DNA of 64,000 nt from Frigoribacterium sp. SL97 (lineage in GTDB: Bacteria > Actinomycetota > Actinomycetes > Actinomycetales > Microbacteriaceae), in assembly GCF_026625765.1 (NCBI RefSeq), contig NZ_CP113062.1, forward strand, positions 62,001 to 126,000. The letters are read 5' to 3'. Of the stretch, positions 18,674-30,317 are shown in pieces. Each line of letters begins with the position of its first letter. The first letter of the stretch is position 1. Position numbers and translations under genes: made by a program. The notes beneath the pieces were generated by a model. The model made no database searches. It was not told the origin of the DNA and was given only the letters and a program-made list of their open reading frames with translations.

Positions 18674-21474
18674 CGGCCGGCGGCCTCGTCGCGCGTCGAC
18701 AGGTGCTCAGGCGCCTGCGCGAGTACGTGATGGTCGTGCTGCTGATCGCGCTGCCCGTGGCCGGCGCCTCGGGGGCGGCGGTGCTCGTCGCGAGCGCGAT
18801 GCCCACGACCCGGCAGGAGATCACCTCGACGCTGGGCCAGACGGCCGCCCGGGTGCACTGGACCGGCTACGAGACCCGGCAGTCCGTCCGGGGGCTGAAC
18901 CAGTGGTCGGGCGACGAGGTGACCTACCGCCCGCCGGCCGACGTCGTGCCCGGGGTCGAGCGGACGCTCACCCTGCGCACCCTCTGGACCCGGGTCGGCA
19001 CGTCCCCTGCCGGCGTCGTGATCGGACCGGTGACCGACCCGGCCTTCGAGGGCCGTTACGTGCTCGAGCGGGGGCGGGCCGCCGAGCGGGGCGACGAGGT
19101 GCTCGTCACGCCCGCCCTCGCCCGCGACGACGGGCTCGAGACGGGATCGACCACGACCGTGCACCGCGTCCCCGGCGCCGACGGCCCGCGCGACCTCGAG
19201 GTCACGGTCGTCGGCATCATGTCCGAGGTCGGCGGCGGCACGGACGACCGGCAGGTGTTCGCCCGCGACGACCTGGCGGCGGGCCTGCCCGACCCGTCGT
19301 CGACGACCTCGGCGTCGTCGACGTCGTCCGAGCAGTACCTCGTGGGCGACGCCGTCGACTGGGACGAGGTGCGCGAGTTGGGGCGCGCGGGATTCGTCGT
19401 CTGGTCGGCGGCGGTGGTCGCCGACCCTCCGCCCGAGGGCACCCCCGGGCTCGAGAGCGAGGCGGGTTACGGCAGCACGGGCACCTACGCCGCCCTCGGC
19501 GTGGTCTTCGCCGTCTTCGCCGGCGCCGAGGTCGCCCTGCTCGCGGGGGCGGCCTTCGGGGTCGGGGCCCGTCGGCAACGCCGCACCCTGGCCGTGCTCG
19601 CCGCGGTCGGGGCCGACCAGCGCACGCTGACCCGGATCGTGACGCGGCAGGGGGTGTGGGTCGGCGTCGTCGCCGCGGTCACCGGTCTCGCCGTGGGCGT
19701 CGACCTCGGCATCGGCGTCGTCGCCCTCGCCCGTCGAGCCGGCGTCGACGTGGGCCCGTTCGCCTTCTGGGGCGTCCACGTCCCCGGGGTCGTGGTCGCG
19801 GGCATCGGACTCTTCGCCGTCGCCGTGTCGTGGATCGCGGCCGTGGTGCCCGCGCGCCGTGCCGCCCGGGTCGACGTGATGGACTCGCTGCGCGGCGGGA
19901 CGGCCTCCGGCGCGGTGGACGCCGCGTCGGACCGGGGCCGCGGCCGACGGTCCGCCGTGCTCGCCGGCGTCCTCGTCGTCGGCGGCGTCCTCGCCTGCTT
20001 CGGGGCGGGATGGGTCTCGTACGCCACCTCGGTCCCGGTCGGCTCGCGCTGGTGGTGGGCGGCGTTCGTCGGCCTCGCGGTCTCCGCCGTGGCCGCCCTC
20101 GTCGGCGTCCTGCTGCTCGTGCCGGCGCTCGTCCGTCGGCTCGGGCGCGCGTCCACGCTCGCACCCATGCCGTTGCGGCTCGCCCTGCGCGACGCCTCCC
20201 ACGGCGCCGCCCGCACGGCTCCCGCCGTGGCGGCCGTCACCACGGCGGTGTTCGTCGCGGTGTTCGGCGTCTCGATGTCGACCGCGGCCGCACGACAGTC
20301 CGAGGACTCCTTCTACCGCCCCTACCCGGCGGGCACCGTGGCGATCTCGTACGACCAGGCGTCCGACCTCCGCGTGCCGGGCGGCTCCCCCGAGGCGGCC
20401 TCGCTCGACTCCGCGGCCGTCGCCGCCGTCGCGCGCGGCCTCCCGGTGAGCGACCGTGCCGTGTGGCAGACCCCGGTCCCCAGCGGTTACGACTCGAACG
20501 GCGCCCCGGTCGCCGTCGACGCGGTCACGCCGTGGGCCGTGCTGACCGTCCCCGACCGTTGCGACTCGTCGACGGGGCGCCTCGAGGGCCTGTCGTCCCG
20601 TGAGGCGCAGCGGATCACCGATGCCGACCCTGCCTGCGACTACCCGCTCGGGTCGTTCACGTCACAGGACAACATCATCGTGACCGACGAGGACGGCCTC
20701 GCCGTGACCCTGGGGGCCGCTCCGTCCACGGCCGCCCGCGCCGCGTTCGAGTCGGGCGGCGTCATCGCCTTCGACCCGTCGCTCGTCGTCGACGGCGAGG
20801 CCACCATCGGTCTCGCCACCCCGGCCGATGTCGTGGACGGCTTCGACGCCTCGGCCACCCCCTCGACGTCCGTGTCGCTCCCGGCCGTCGTCCAGCGTCC
20901 GACGACGCTCAGCACCGGGGCCGTCCTGATGAGCCCCGGCACCGCCGAGCGGCTGGGCTTCGAGCTGACCCAGCGTGCCGTCGTGATGGTCACCGACCGG
21001 CAACCGACCGAGGACGAGGCCGCCGGCCTCCGGGCCGCGGTCACCACCGCCACCGACGGCCGGGCGACGGTCGAGACGAGTCCCGTCGATCGGGGCCTCG
21101 ACCTGGCCCTCGTCCTGGCACTCCTCGCGACGACCCTCGTCTGCGCCGCGGCGGCCGCGGTCGCCTTGGGGCTGGCCCGCGCCGAGGGCCTGAGCGACCA
21201 GGTGACCATGCAGGCCGTCGGAGGCACGGACGCCCAGCGACGCGCCATGTCGTTCTGGCAGGGCGTGGTGGTCGTGGGCACGGGTGCCGTGCTGGGCACG
21301 ATCCTGGGGCTGGTGCCGACGGGGGCCATGGTCTGGGCCTCGGACCTGCCGTTCGCCCCACCGTGGTGGGTGCTCGCCGTCGTGGCCGTCGGGCTTCCCC
21401 TCGTCGTCGCCGCCGGCAGTGCCCTGACGAGCCGTCGACCGGCCTCCCTCGTGCGACGACCCGTGCTGGACTGA
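18670..21474 (+). CDS. FtsX-type ABC permease (MacB-like), large
   Basis: A 934-residue membrane protein with an N-terminal span (residues about 18-45), an extracytosolic domain, a first FtsX three-helix block (about 275-400), a further pair of spans (about 430-480), a start of a second unit (GLRLA-type block PLRLALRDASHGAARTAPAVAAV around 500), a second large extracytosolic domain, and a final FtsX block (about 815-920). Such permeases do not import; they couple ATP hydrolysis to extrusion or to mechanical signalling across the membrane, often in resistance to peptide antibiotics. Substrate unknown. Last gene of the padR operon; convergent with the protease gene 18 bases away. Confidence 0.88.
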   Translation: MTAGGLVARRQVLRRLREYVMVVLLIALPVAGASGAAVLVASAMPTTRQEITSTLGQTAARVHWTGYETRQSVRGLNQWSGDEVTYRPPADVVPGVERTLTLRTLWTRVGTSPAGVVIGPVTDPAFEGRYVLERGRAAERGDEVLVTPALARDDGLETGSTTTVHRVPGADGPRDLEVTVVGIMSEVGGGTDDRQVFARDDLAAGLPDPSSTTSASSTSSEQYLVGDAVDWDEVRELGRAGFVVWSAAVVADPPPEGTPGLESEAGYGSTGTYAALGVVFAVFAGAEVALLAGAAFGVGARRQRRTLAVLAAVGADQRTLTRIVTRQGVWVGVVAAVTGLAVGVDLGIGVVALARRAGVDVGPFAFWGVHVPGVVVAGIGLFAVAVSWIAAVVPARRAARVDVMDSLRGGTASGAVDAASDRGRGRRSAVLAGVLVVGGVLACFGAGWVSYATSVPVGSRWWWAAFVGLAVSAVAALVGVLLLVPALVRRLGRASTLAPMPLRLALRDASHGAARTAPAVAAVTTAVFVAVFGVSMSTAAARQSEDSFYRPYPAGTVAISYDQASDLRVPGGSPEAASLDSAAVAAVARGLPVSDRAVWQTPVPSGYDSNGAPVAVDAVTPWAVLTVPDRCDSSTGRLEGLSSREAQRITDADPACDYPLGSFTSQDNIIVTDEDGLAVTLGAAPSTAARAAFESGGVIAFDPSLVVDGEATIGLATPADVVDGFDASATPSTSVSLPAVVQRPTTLSTGAVLMSPGTAERLGFELTQRAVVMVTDRQPTEDEAAGLRAAVTTATDGRATVETSPVDRGLDLALVLALLATTLVCAAAAAVALGLARAEGLSDQVTMQAVGGTDAQRRAMSFWQGVVVVGTGAVLGTILGLVPTGAMVWASDLPFAPPWWVLAVVAVGLPLVVAAGSALTSRRPASLVRRPVLD

Positions 21475-21492
21475 CGAGCGGGCGGGCCGCCG

Positions 21493-24000
21493 CTAGCGGG
21501 TCTCGTCGACGCGACGACGCCGCCCGACGCCGACGCCGACCACGCCGAACGCGACGATCAACAGGGCGGCGAGGGCCACGGGACCCGGCTCCGAACCGGT
21601 CCACGCGAGAGCGGCCGAGGAGGCGCGGGCCGGGTCGGCGGCGAGCGGGCGCCCCGGGGCACCCGTCGGGACGACGGCCTCGCCCGGCGAGGAGCCCGGC
21701 GTGGGCGACGCCGACCCCGGACCGGCCGGTGCGGCCCCGGGCTCGGCCGGGACGCCGGCCTCGTCACCCGGCACGGGAGCCGGGACCGGGTCGACGGCGA
21801 AGAGGACGGCGGTACCGGTCGCCGAGACGACGTCGTCCACGGTCCAGGTGACGGCCGAGACCTGCCAGGCACCGGCGGCGAGGCCGGCGAACGTCGCGCG
21901 GAACGTGCCGTCCTGCTCGGCACGGACCGTCGAGGACTCGGCAGCGGCGGGAGCGGCCGCCAAGGCCCGGGCCGTCGCGGGCAGGTCCCCGGCGGGCAGG
22001 TCCCCGGCGGGCGGGCTCCCGGCGGGCTCGACGGTGACGGCGACGCGGGCGGAGTCGATCGAAGTGCCCTCGACGACCACGGCCTGCCCCGAGGGCAGAC
22101 GGTCGCCGTCGGCCGGTGAGGTGACGACCGGGCCGGCCAGCGCCTCCTGCACCTCGACGTCGACGACCGCGCCCGAGCCCGACGACCCGACCACGGAGAA
22201 CGACAGGGGACCCGTCGGGGTGCCGGGCGAGAGCCGGACGGGCAGCTGGACCCGGCCACGCTGATCGGCGACGGTCGACGTCGAGTCGTCGAACGCGTCG
22301 CCCTCGGCCCGGACCGTCTCACCGGGCACGAAGCCGGCGCCCCGCAGGGTGGCCGCCGCGCCCGCCTGCAGCACGCCGTCGGGGGCGACGGCGACCGCCC
22401 CGCGTCCCCGGTCTTCGGTCACGGCCGCGAAAGCGTCGACCATGCCGGCCCCGAAGTACTCGGAGGGAGTCTCGCCGCCGGCCTGCCGGGCGAGCAGGTC
22501 CCGCAGTTCGGCCGGGGTCGCGCCCGGGTGCACGCTCGCCAGCAGGGCCGCGACCCCGGCGACGTGCGGAGCCGCCATCGAGGTCCCGCTGAGGGCGGCG
22601 AACCCGCCACCGGGGACCGTGCTGAGCACGGCGGCCCCGGGGGCCGTCAGGTCCACGACGCCCGCACCGTAGTTCGAGAACCGGGACTTCTCGATCGAGC
22701 TGCCGCCCTGCTGGGCCGACGAGACGGTGACGACGCCGTCGACCTCGGCGGGCAGCTGCGAGCACCCCTGCGAGACGTCGCGCCCCGGCTGCGGGGTCGA
22801 GTCGTTCGGGCTGAGCGAGTCGGCGGTCTTGTGGGCGAGGTCGACGGCGACGGCACCGACCGTGGCGTTGCCGGCGGCCGCCACGTCGAGGACGCCCTCG
22901 TGCTGGGACCAGGCGACCGCCCGCGCGACCGCGTCGAGGGCCGGGGCCTGGTCGGGGTCGGCCGAGCACCAGGCGGCCCACGGGTCGACGAAGAAGCTCG
23001 CGTTCGTCACGTCCATCTGCTGCTGCGCCGCCCACATGTAGCCGCAGATCGCGTACTCGGGGTAGATGAAGCCGTCCGCGTCGACGACCTTGACGCTGGC
23101 CAGCCGCACGCCCGGCGCGACCCCGACGACACCCCGGCCGTCGTCGGCCGCGGCGATGATGCCCGCCACGTGCGTGCCGTGCTCGCGGGTGCTCGTCGCG
23201 GCGTCGGACGACGGCGCCCAGGCGGCGGGGTCGGGGTCGGCGACGCCGTCCACGCTGCAACCCACGGAGGCGGCCGGGTCGACCTGCGAGACGAGGTCGG
23301 GGTGCGTCGCGTCGATGCCGCTGTCGAGCACGCCGACCAGCACGGCGGGGGTCCCGGGCTGCACCGCACGCGCCTCGGCGGCGTGGACGGCCTGGTCGTT
23401 CCACCGCCGCTCCTCGCCGGGATCGGCGACGTCGGCGACCCGCTCGGCCAGACCGGTCGCCTGCACTCCCGTCGACGGGACGGCAGAGGACTCGGCGTCG
23501 CCACCCGCGTCGGCGTCGGGCGTCGCACGGACGGCGGCCGTCCGGGTCGGGCCGGCCGACTCGACGGACGAGGAGGCGCGGACCCGGTCGACGAAACCGG
23601 CGGCGGTCGACCGAGCGGTCACCACCCCGATCTCGTCCCACCGGGCGAGGACGGTGCCGCCCGCGGCGACCACCGCGGCCGAGGCCGCCTCGGTCGTGAC
23701 GGCGCCCGGCACCGCGTTGACGACGTAGTTCATCGCATCGACGGCAGCCGCGGCGGGGGCGGCGGGGGCTGCGGGGGCTGCGGCAGGCGTCGCGCTCGAG
23801 GCGGGCGCGGAGAGCTCGGGCACGCCGGCCGTGGGGGCCGGTGACGAGGAGGCCGTCGGAGCCGGTGACGAGGCGGCGGTCGCCGGGGCGTCCGCGGCGA
23901 CGGCCGTGACCGGTGCGAACACGAGGACCGCGGCGAGCGCTGCCCCACCCACGGCACGGGTCGATCGACGAGCGGGACGGCGTCGAGGGCTGTGGGTCAC
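21493..24000 (-). CDS. Cell-wall-anchored subtilisin-like serine protease (S8)
   Basis: An 835-residue exported protease. Signal peptide (to about residue 36), Ala/Pro-rich linker, an inhibitor-I9-like propeptide region (about 90-150), then the catalytic domain with Asp in VGVLDSGID (about 226), His in HGTHVAGI (about 276) and Ser in SGTSMAAPHVAG (about 471). Two Ig-like segments and a Pro/Ala/Gly-rich stalk follow. The C-terminus reads LAWTGSEPG, a hydrophobic span and RRRR. This is a sorting signal of the LAXTG form used by class E sortases of high-GC actinobacteria, not LPXTG. GTG start at 24000. Two copies of the dispersed motif lie in linkers (21619-21627, 23572-23580). Confidence 0.9.
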   Translation of the reverse strand: MTHSPRRRPARRSTRAVGGAALAAVLVFAPVTAVAADAPATAASSPAPTASSSPAPTAGVPELSAPASSATPAAAPAAPAAPAAAAVDAMNYVVNAVPGAVTTEAASAAVVAAGGTVLARWDEIGVVTARSTAAGFVDRVRASSSVESAGPTRTAAVRATPDADAGGDAESSAVPSTGVQATGLAERVADVADPGEERRWNDQAVHAAEARAVQPGTPAVLVGVLDSGIDATHPDLVSQVDPAASVGCSVDGVADPDPAAWAPSSDAATSTREHGTHVAGIIAAADDGRGVVGVAPGVRLASVKVVDADGFIYPEYAICGYMWAAQQQMDVTNASFFVDPWAAWCSADPDQAPALDAVARAVAWSQHEGVLDVAAAGNATVGAVAVDLAHKTADSLSPNDSTPQPGRDVSQGCSQLPAEVDGVVTVSSAQQGGSSIEKSRFSNYGAGVVDLTAPGAAVLSTVPGGGFAALSGTSMAAPHVAGVAALLASVHPGATPAELRDLLARQAGGETPSEYFGAGMVDAFAAVTEDRGRGAVAVAPDGVLQAGAAATLRGAGFVPGETVRAEGDAFDDSTSTVADQRGRVQLPVRLSPGTPTGPLSFSVVGSSGSGAVVDVEVQEALAGPVVTSPADGDRLPSGQAVVVEGTSIDSARVAVTVEPAGSPPAGDLPAGDLPATARALAAAPAAAESSTVRAEQDGTFRATFAGLAAGAWQVSAVTWTVDDVVSATGTAVLFAVDPVPAPVPGDEAGVPAEPGAAPAGPGSASPTPGSSPGEAVVPTGAPGRPLAADPARASSAALAWTGSEPGPVALAALLIVAFGVVGVGVGRRRRVDETR

Positions 24001-24149
24001 CTGGCAACGATAGGCGGCGACCGGTCACGACGGGGTCACGATCCCGCCTCCCGTTCGAGGGACTCGCGGACGAGGCGGCTAGGCGGCCCGGCGCCCCGGG
24101 GCCCGTGCTCGTCCGGGCGTCAGGTGGCCGGGCGTCTGACGGCCGGACG

Positions 24150-26426
24150 TCAGGCGGCCGGGCCGCCCTCGGCCTCGGCTTCGGCTTCGGCTTCGAAGAC
24201 GAGTTCGCGCAGCACGGGGGCGAGCTTGGCGTCGAACGCCCCCGTGTAGTGGGTGAAGTCCCGCTTGACGGGCACGTCGTCGACGAAGGCGGGGCAGAGC
24301 CCGTCGACGCAGAGGAACCGCGACGTGTCGACGAGGGAACCGCCCAGGGCGCTCATCGTCTTCTGCGTCTCGGCGAGGTTGGCGGCGTGATCCGCCGACA
24401 CGGACGAGATGCAGTCGACGGGCGAGCCGCCCGGGCGGTAGCAGTCGTCGAGCGACCGGTGTGCCGGCGGGGGCGTGACGAACACGGTGCGCGTCGCCGC
24501 GCCGCCCACCGACTCGAGCTGGCGCTGCAGTGCCTCGGCGTACTCGCGCGGCGTCACGGGTGCGCCGGTGTCGGCGTGTTCGAACGGGACGAAGGAGTTC
24601 GTGACGACGAGCAGGTCGGGTGCCGTCTCGACGATCGTCCGGACGGCGTCGGCCTGGTGGGTGGTGCAGCTCTCGGGGTCGGAATTCTGGGCGACGGCGA
24701 GATCGACGAACGGGCAGCCGAACAGGGGCAGCGCGACCAGGCGCCACCCGCTGTCGTCCGGTTCGACGATCTCGACCACGGCATCCAGCTCGGCGGCGGC
24801 CGTCGAGTCGCCCACGAGGACGACCGTCTTGTCGCCGGTGCCGAAGGTGCACTCGGCGCGCGGCAGGGGCAGATCGACGCGACCGCAGTCGTTGTTCGCC
24901 CCGAACGGCATGGTGTCGCCCGGGTCGGGGGTCAGCGTCGGCCACGAGGTCGCCGCCAGCGCGGCCCGGACCGACTCGGCCATCGCCCCCTCGGCCGGAC
25001 CGACCGGACCGGAGCCGTCGACGCCGTCGCCGTCGGCACCGCCGTCGGACGCCCCGGCCTCGACGGAGGCCCCGAGGCCGGTGCCCCCTGCGACGGGCGG
25101 GAGCACGGGCGGCGCCGCCACGGGCCGGACCGAGACCACCGCGGCCACCACCATCACGACGGCCAGCATGCCGAGGCCCCCGAGGGCGGCCCGACCGGCG
25201 GACGGCGCCTGGTCGTCGGCCCAGCGACGCCACAGCCGACGACGGCCCTCGCCCCGTCGCGGGGCTAGCAGGGGCGACGAGATGAAGGGCTTCTCGACGA
25301 GGTGGTGACCCACCACGGCGAAGCCGAGCGACAGGGGGTAGGCCAGCAGCTCGCCCTCGGGCACGACCGCGCGGATCATGACGACGATCGGGAAGTGCCA
25401 GAGGTAGAGCGAGTAGCTGATCGCACCCAGGTAGTCGGTGACCCGGTTCGCCAGGGGCGCCGGTGCGACGGCCCCGGGCACGCCGCCGCCCACGACGACC
25501 GCCAGGGTCGCGACCACGGGAAGCGCTGCCCACGGGCCCGGGAACGCGGTCTGCCCGTCGACGACCACGACGCTCGCCAGGATGCCGACGAGACCGAGCC
25601 AGCCGAGCGTCGTGCCGATCGCCCGCGGCAACCGCCGGGTCAGCGGAACGGCCAGCGCCGCCAGGGCACCGAGCCCGAGTTCCCAGACCCGGGTCAGCGT
25701 CGAGAAGTAGGCGCCCGTCGGGTCGCCCGCCGTGTCGACCACGGCCCAGACGAACGACGCCGCGCAGAGGGCGGTGATCACGGCCGCGAGCACGAGCCGT
25801 CGGCCCGACCCCGACCCCGTGCCCGCCTCGCGGGAGACGGCCGCGGGGCGCCCCGGACGCCGCAGGCCGAAGCCGAGGACGACGATCACGAGGAGCGGCC
25901 AGAACGCGTAGAACTGCTCTTCGACCGAGAGCGACCAGAGGTGCTGGAAGGCCGAGACGGGTCCGTCGGCGGTGAAGTAGTCGGTGCCCACGGCGGCGAA
26001 GTGCCAGTTGGCCACGAAGGCGAGGGAGTAGAGGGCGTCGATCCCGAGCCCGACCACGCGGCGGTCGGGCAGGAGGACCGTCGCGGCGAGCAGGGTCGCG
26101 GCGACGACGACGAGCGCCGCCGGCAGGAGGCGTCGGACCCGGCGACGGTAGAAGTCGGCCAGCGAGATGCGGCCCGTCCGAGCGTGCTCACGGAGCAACA
26201 ACCCGGTGATCAGGAAGCCCGAGATCACGAAGAAGACGTCGACGCCCACGAAGCCGCCGTGCGGCCAGCCCGAGACGTGCTCGAGCACGACCGCGACGAC
26301 GGCGACGGCGCGCAACCCCTGGACGTCGCGACGGAAAGCTGCCGACCCGCCGCCCGTCGAGGAAGCACCACCCCGACGCGACGACGAGGGAGCGGACGGA
26401 GGACGGTGGGGGGTCGAGTCGGACAT
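24150..26426 (-). CDS. Membrane acyltransferase with SGNH domain (OafA/YrhL family)
   Basis: A 758-residue protein. Residues about 30-400 form the ten- or eleven-span acyltransferase-3 domain, starting with FRRDVQGLRAVAVVAVVLEH and FVGVDVFFVISGFLI; the catalytic His is in this first block. The C-terminal third is an extracytosolic SGNH-type esterase-like domain with VVLVGDSTAAAE (block I) and DFTHYT near the end (Asp/His). Proteins of this build O-acetylate cell-wall polymers or exopolysaccharide. The ATG at 26426 follows GAGAGAGAAG. The tail EAEAEAEAEGG comes from a short repeat of GGCTTC. The divergent acs gene would supply acetyl-CoA, but this may be coincidence. Confidence 0.92.
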   Translation of the reverse strand: MSDSTPHRPPSAPSSSRRGGASSTGGGSAAFRRDVQGLRAVAVVAVVLEHVSGWPHGGFVGVDVFFVISGFLITGLLLREHARTGRISLADFYRRRVRRLLPAALVVVAATLLAATVLLPDRRVVGLGIDALYSLAFVANWHFAAVGTDYFTADGPVSAFQHLWSLSVEEQFYAFWPLLVIVVLGFGLRRPGRPAAVSREAGTGSGSGRRLVLAAVITALCAASFVWAVVDTAGDPTGAYFSTLTRVWELGLGALAALAVPLTRRLPRAIGTTLGWLGLVGILASVVVVDGQTAFPGPWAALPVVATLAVVVGGGVPGAVAPAPLANRVTDYLGAISYSLYLWHFPIVVMIRAVVPEGELLAYPLSLGFAVVGHHLVEKPFISSPLLAPRRGEGRRRLWRRWADDQAPSAGRAALGGLGMLAVVMVVAAVVSVRPVAAPPVLPPVAGGTGLGASVEAGASDGGADGDGVDGSGPVGPAEGAMAESVRAALAATSWPTLTPDPGDTMPFGANNDCGRVDLPLPRAECTFGTGDKTVVLVGDSTAAAELDAVVEIVEPDDSGWRLVALPLFGCPFVDLAVAQNSDPESCTTHQADAVRTIVETAPDLLVVTNSFVPFEHADTGAPVTPREYAEALQRQLESVGGAATRTVFVTPPPAHRSLDDCYRPGGSPVDCISSVSADHAANLAETQKTMSALGGSLVDTSRFLCVDGLCPAFVDDVPVKRDFTHYTGAFDAKLAPVLRELVFEAEAEAEAEGGPAA

Positions 26427-26448
26427 GCTTCTCTCTCGGGTCGGAATC

Positions 26449-26472
26449 ACGTGACATACCAATATCTCACGT
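26449..26472. promoter_or_regulatory. Inverted repeat between acyltransferase gene and acs
   Basis: ACGTGA (26449-26454) and TCACGT (26467-26472) are perfect 6-base arms around 12 AT-richer bases, in the divergent spacer. The GTGA-TCAC ends recall a CRP/GlxR site, but the spacing is N12 between GTGA and TCAC instead of about N6, so a different regulator is more likely. Confidence 0.5.
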
Positions 26473-26588
26473 CGCATCCTGAACGACAAGAGCCGACGGT
26501 CTCGCCCGTCGCCGCCACGGTCCCCGCGCGTTACGCAGCGTTGCCCCGCGACGCCCGCCACCGGCGTGCCGCCCGTAGCGTGGGACGC

Positions 26589-28646
<2,058 letters not shown>

Positions 28647-28742
28647 GGTCGGGAATCACCGGCCCACACCGAGGGTTACCGTGGTCGGGGCCCGATGACG
28701 CGCCTCGCCTCCCCCGTCCCGTTCCGAGAAGAAAGCGTCGTC

Positions 28743-29348
28743 ATGTCGATCTCCGAGACCACCGCCGCCCCGTCCACCCTCCGCACCGCCGAGACGAGCG
28801 TGCCGCTCGTGCCGCTGCTCGACGAGCGCTGGAGCCCCCGCTCGTTCGACCCCACCGCCGAGATCTCGGACCGTCAGCTGGACGCCCTGCTCGAGGCCGC
28901 CCGCTGGGCACCGTCGGCCGCGAACACGCAGCCGCGTCGCTTCGTCGTCGGCCGTCGCGGCACGGCCACGTTCGACACGATCGTGAAGGCGCTCATGGGC
29001 TTCAACGCCGCCTGGGCGGGCAACGCGTCGGCGCTCGTCGTCGCCGTCGCCGAGACCTCGACCGTCGAGGGCGAGGTGCGCCAGTGGGCCGAGTACGACC
29101 TCGGCCAGGCCGTCGCCCACCTCACGGTGCAGGCACACGCCGAGGGCTTCCACACGCACCAGATGGCCGGCGTCGAATGGGACGAGATCGTCGTCGCGTT
29201 CGGCCTGACCGACAACCTCAAGCCCGTGACGGTCACGGCCGTCGGCGTCGTCGACGAGGCCGACAAGCTGATCGAGGCCCTCGCCGAGCGCGAGACCGCC
29301 CCTCGCGAGCGCCTGCCGCTCAGCGAGCTCGTCCTGCGGCGCGACTAG
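28743..29348 (+). CDS. Nitroreductase-family flavoprotein
   Basis: A 201-residue FMN-dependent oxidoreductase. The N-terminal FMN-binding block RWSPRSFDP and the ARWAPSAANTQPRRFVV motif are typical of the nitroreductase superfamily, as is the late HTHQMAGVE segment. It probably reduces quinones or nitro compounds with NAD(P)H. The ATG at 28743 follows GAGAAGAAAG; an in-frame ATG at 28695 has no ribosome-binding site and is likely in the leader, since a TACCGT -10-like box lies at 28677-28682. Confidence 0.88.
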   Translation: MSISETTAAPSTLRTAETSVPLVPLLDERWSPRSFDPTAEISDRQLDALLEAARWAPSAANTQPRRFVVGRRGTATFDTIVKALMGFNAAWAGNASALVVAVAETSTVEGEVRQWAEYDLGQAVAHLTVQAHAEGFHTHQMAGVEWDEIVVAFGLTDNLKPVTVTAVGVVDEADKLIEALAERETAPRERLPLSELVLRRD

Positions 29349-29363
29349 CAGCTCGGCGAGGCG

Positions 29364-29393
29364 AGCCCGGGCTGGTGCCTGCCAGCCCGGGCT
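29364..29393 (+). terminator. Hairpin between nitroreductase and PEP-mutase-family genes
   Basis: AGCCCGGGCTGG (29364-29375) pairs perfectly with CCAGCCCGGGCT (29382-29393) around a six-base loop. It ends 14 bases before the next start codon, so it may terminate or attenuate transcription into that gene. Confidence 0.75.
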
Positions 29394-29407
29394 GGTTGGC
29401 TGGGCGC

Positions 29408-30205
29408 ATGTCGATCTCCAGCACGGCCGAGAAGGCCGAACTCCTCCGCTCCCTCCACGTCCCCGGCGACCCGCTGATCGTGACGAACGTCTGGGACAGC
29501 ATCACCGCGCGCATCGTCGCGGGCGCACCGGGCGTCAAGGCCCTGGCCACCGCCTCCCACTCGATCAGCGAGGCGCACGGCGTCGAGGACGGCGAGGGCC
29601 TCGACGTCGACGACATGCTGGCCGCCGCCCGCATCGTGATCCGCTCGGTCGACCTGCCCGTCTCCGTCGACTTCGAGAAGGCGTACGCGACCGACGCCGC
29701 CGGCACGCTCGACAACGTCTTCCGCCTGATCGAGGAGGGCGCCGCCGGCCTCAACATCGAGGACAGCATCGGCCAGGCCAAGGCGCCCCTCTACGACATC
29801 GACACCCAGGTCTCGAAGATCGCCGCCGCCCGCCGTGCCGGCGACCGCGCCGGGGTGCCGATCGTGATCAACGCCCGGGTCGACGCCCTGGCCGGCGACC
29901 CCGACTCGTTCGACGACGCCGTCACCCGGGCCAACGCCTACCTCGACGCCGGCGCCGACTGCGCCTTCGTCCTCGGCCTGGGCACCGAAGACCTCGTGAA
30001 GGCCGCCCTCGACCGGATCGACGGCAAGGTCAGCGTCATCTCGAACCCGTCGTCCGTGCCGCTCGCCCGCCTGGCCGAGCTCGGCGTCTCGCGCGTCAGC
30101 TTCGGGCCCACCACGATGGGCCTGACGCTCTCGCACCTGCGCGACGCCGCCACCACCCTCACCGCGCGGGGCGACTACCCCGCCGAGCTCGGCTTCTCGT
30201 TCTGA
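29408..30205 (+). CDS. Isocitrate lyase/PEP mutase superfamily enzyme
   Basis: A 265-residue beta-barrel enzyme of the PEP mutase/isocitrate lyase superfamily. Visible family features are the P-loop-like IVTNVWDSITARI start, SVDFEKAYA (Mg-binding acidic cluster), LNIEDS and the conserved INARVDAL. The KKCGH catalytic motif of isocitrate lyase and methylisocitrate lyase is absent, so it is more likely a carboxyvinyl-phosphonate mutase-like or oxaloacetate-type C-C lyase; the substrate is not predictable. The ATG at 29408 lies directly after a stable hairpin and has no clear Shine-Dalgarno sequence. Confidence 0.85.
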   Translation: MSISSTAEKAELLRSLHVPGDPLIVTNVWDSITARIVAGAPGVKALATASHSISEAHGVEDGEGLDVDDMLAAARIVIRSVDLPVSVDFEKAYATDAAGTLDNVFRLIEEGAAGLNIEDSIGQAKAPLYDIDTQVSKIAAARRAGDRAGVPIVINARVDALAGDPDSFDDAVTRANAYLDAGADCAFVLGLGTEDLVKAALDRIDGKVSVISNPSSVPLARLAELGVSRVSFGPTTMGLTLSHLRDAATTLTARGDYPAELGFSF

Positions 30206-30246
30206 CCGACGGCCGGTGCGGGCGGGGCTCGCCCACCGGCTGACGA

Positions 30247-30304
30247 ACGACGCGACCCGCGCCTCCCGAGCTCGTGAGAGCCGAGGAGGCGCGGGTCGCG
30301 TCGT
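30247..30304. terminator. Bidirectional terminator built from an inverted motif pair
   Basis: A perfect 20-base-pair stem (30247-30266 with 30285-30304), loop of 18 bases, between convergent genes. The arms contain the dispersed 9-mer in opposite orientation (30258-30266 and 30285-30293), as in the 7393-7434 terminator, but with an unrelated loop. Confidence 0.88.
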
Positions 30305-30317
30305 CAGGGGACGTCAC

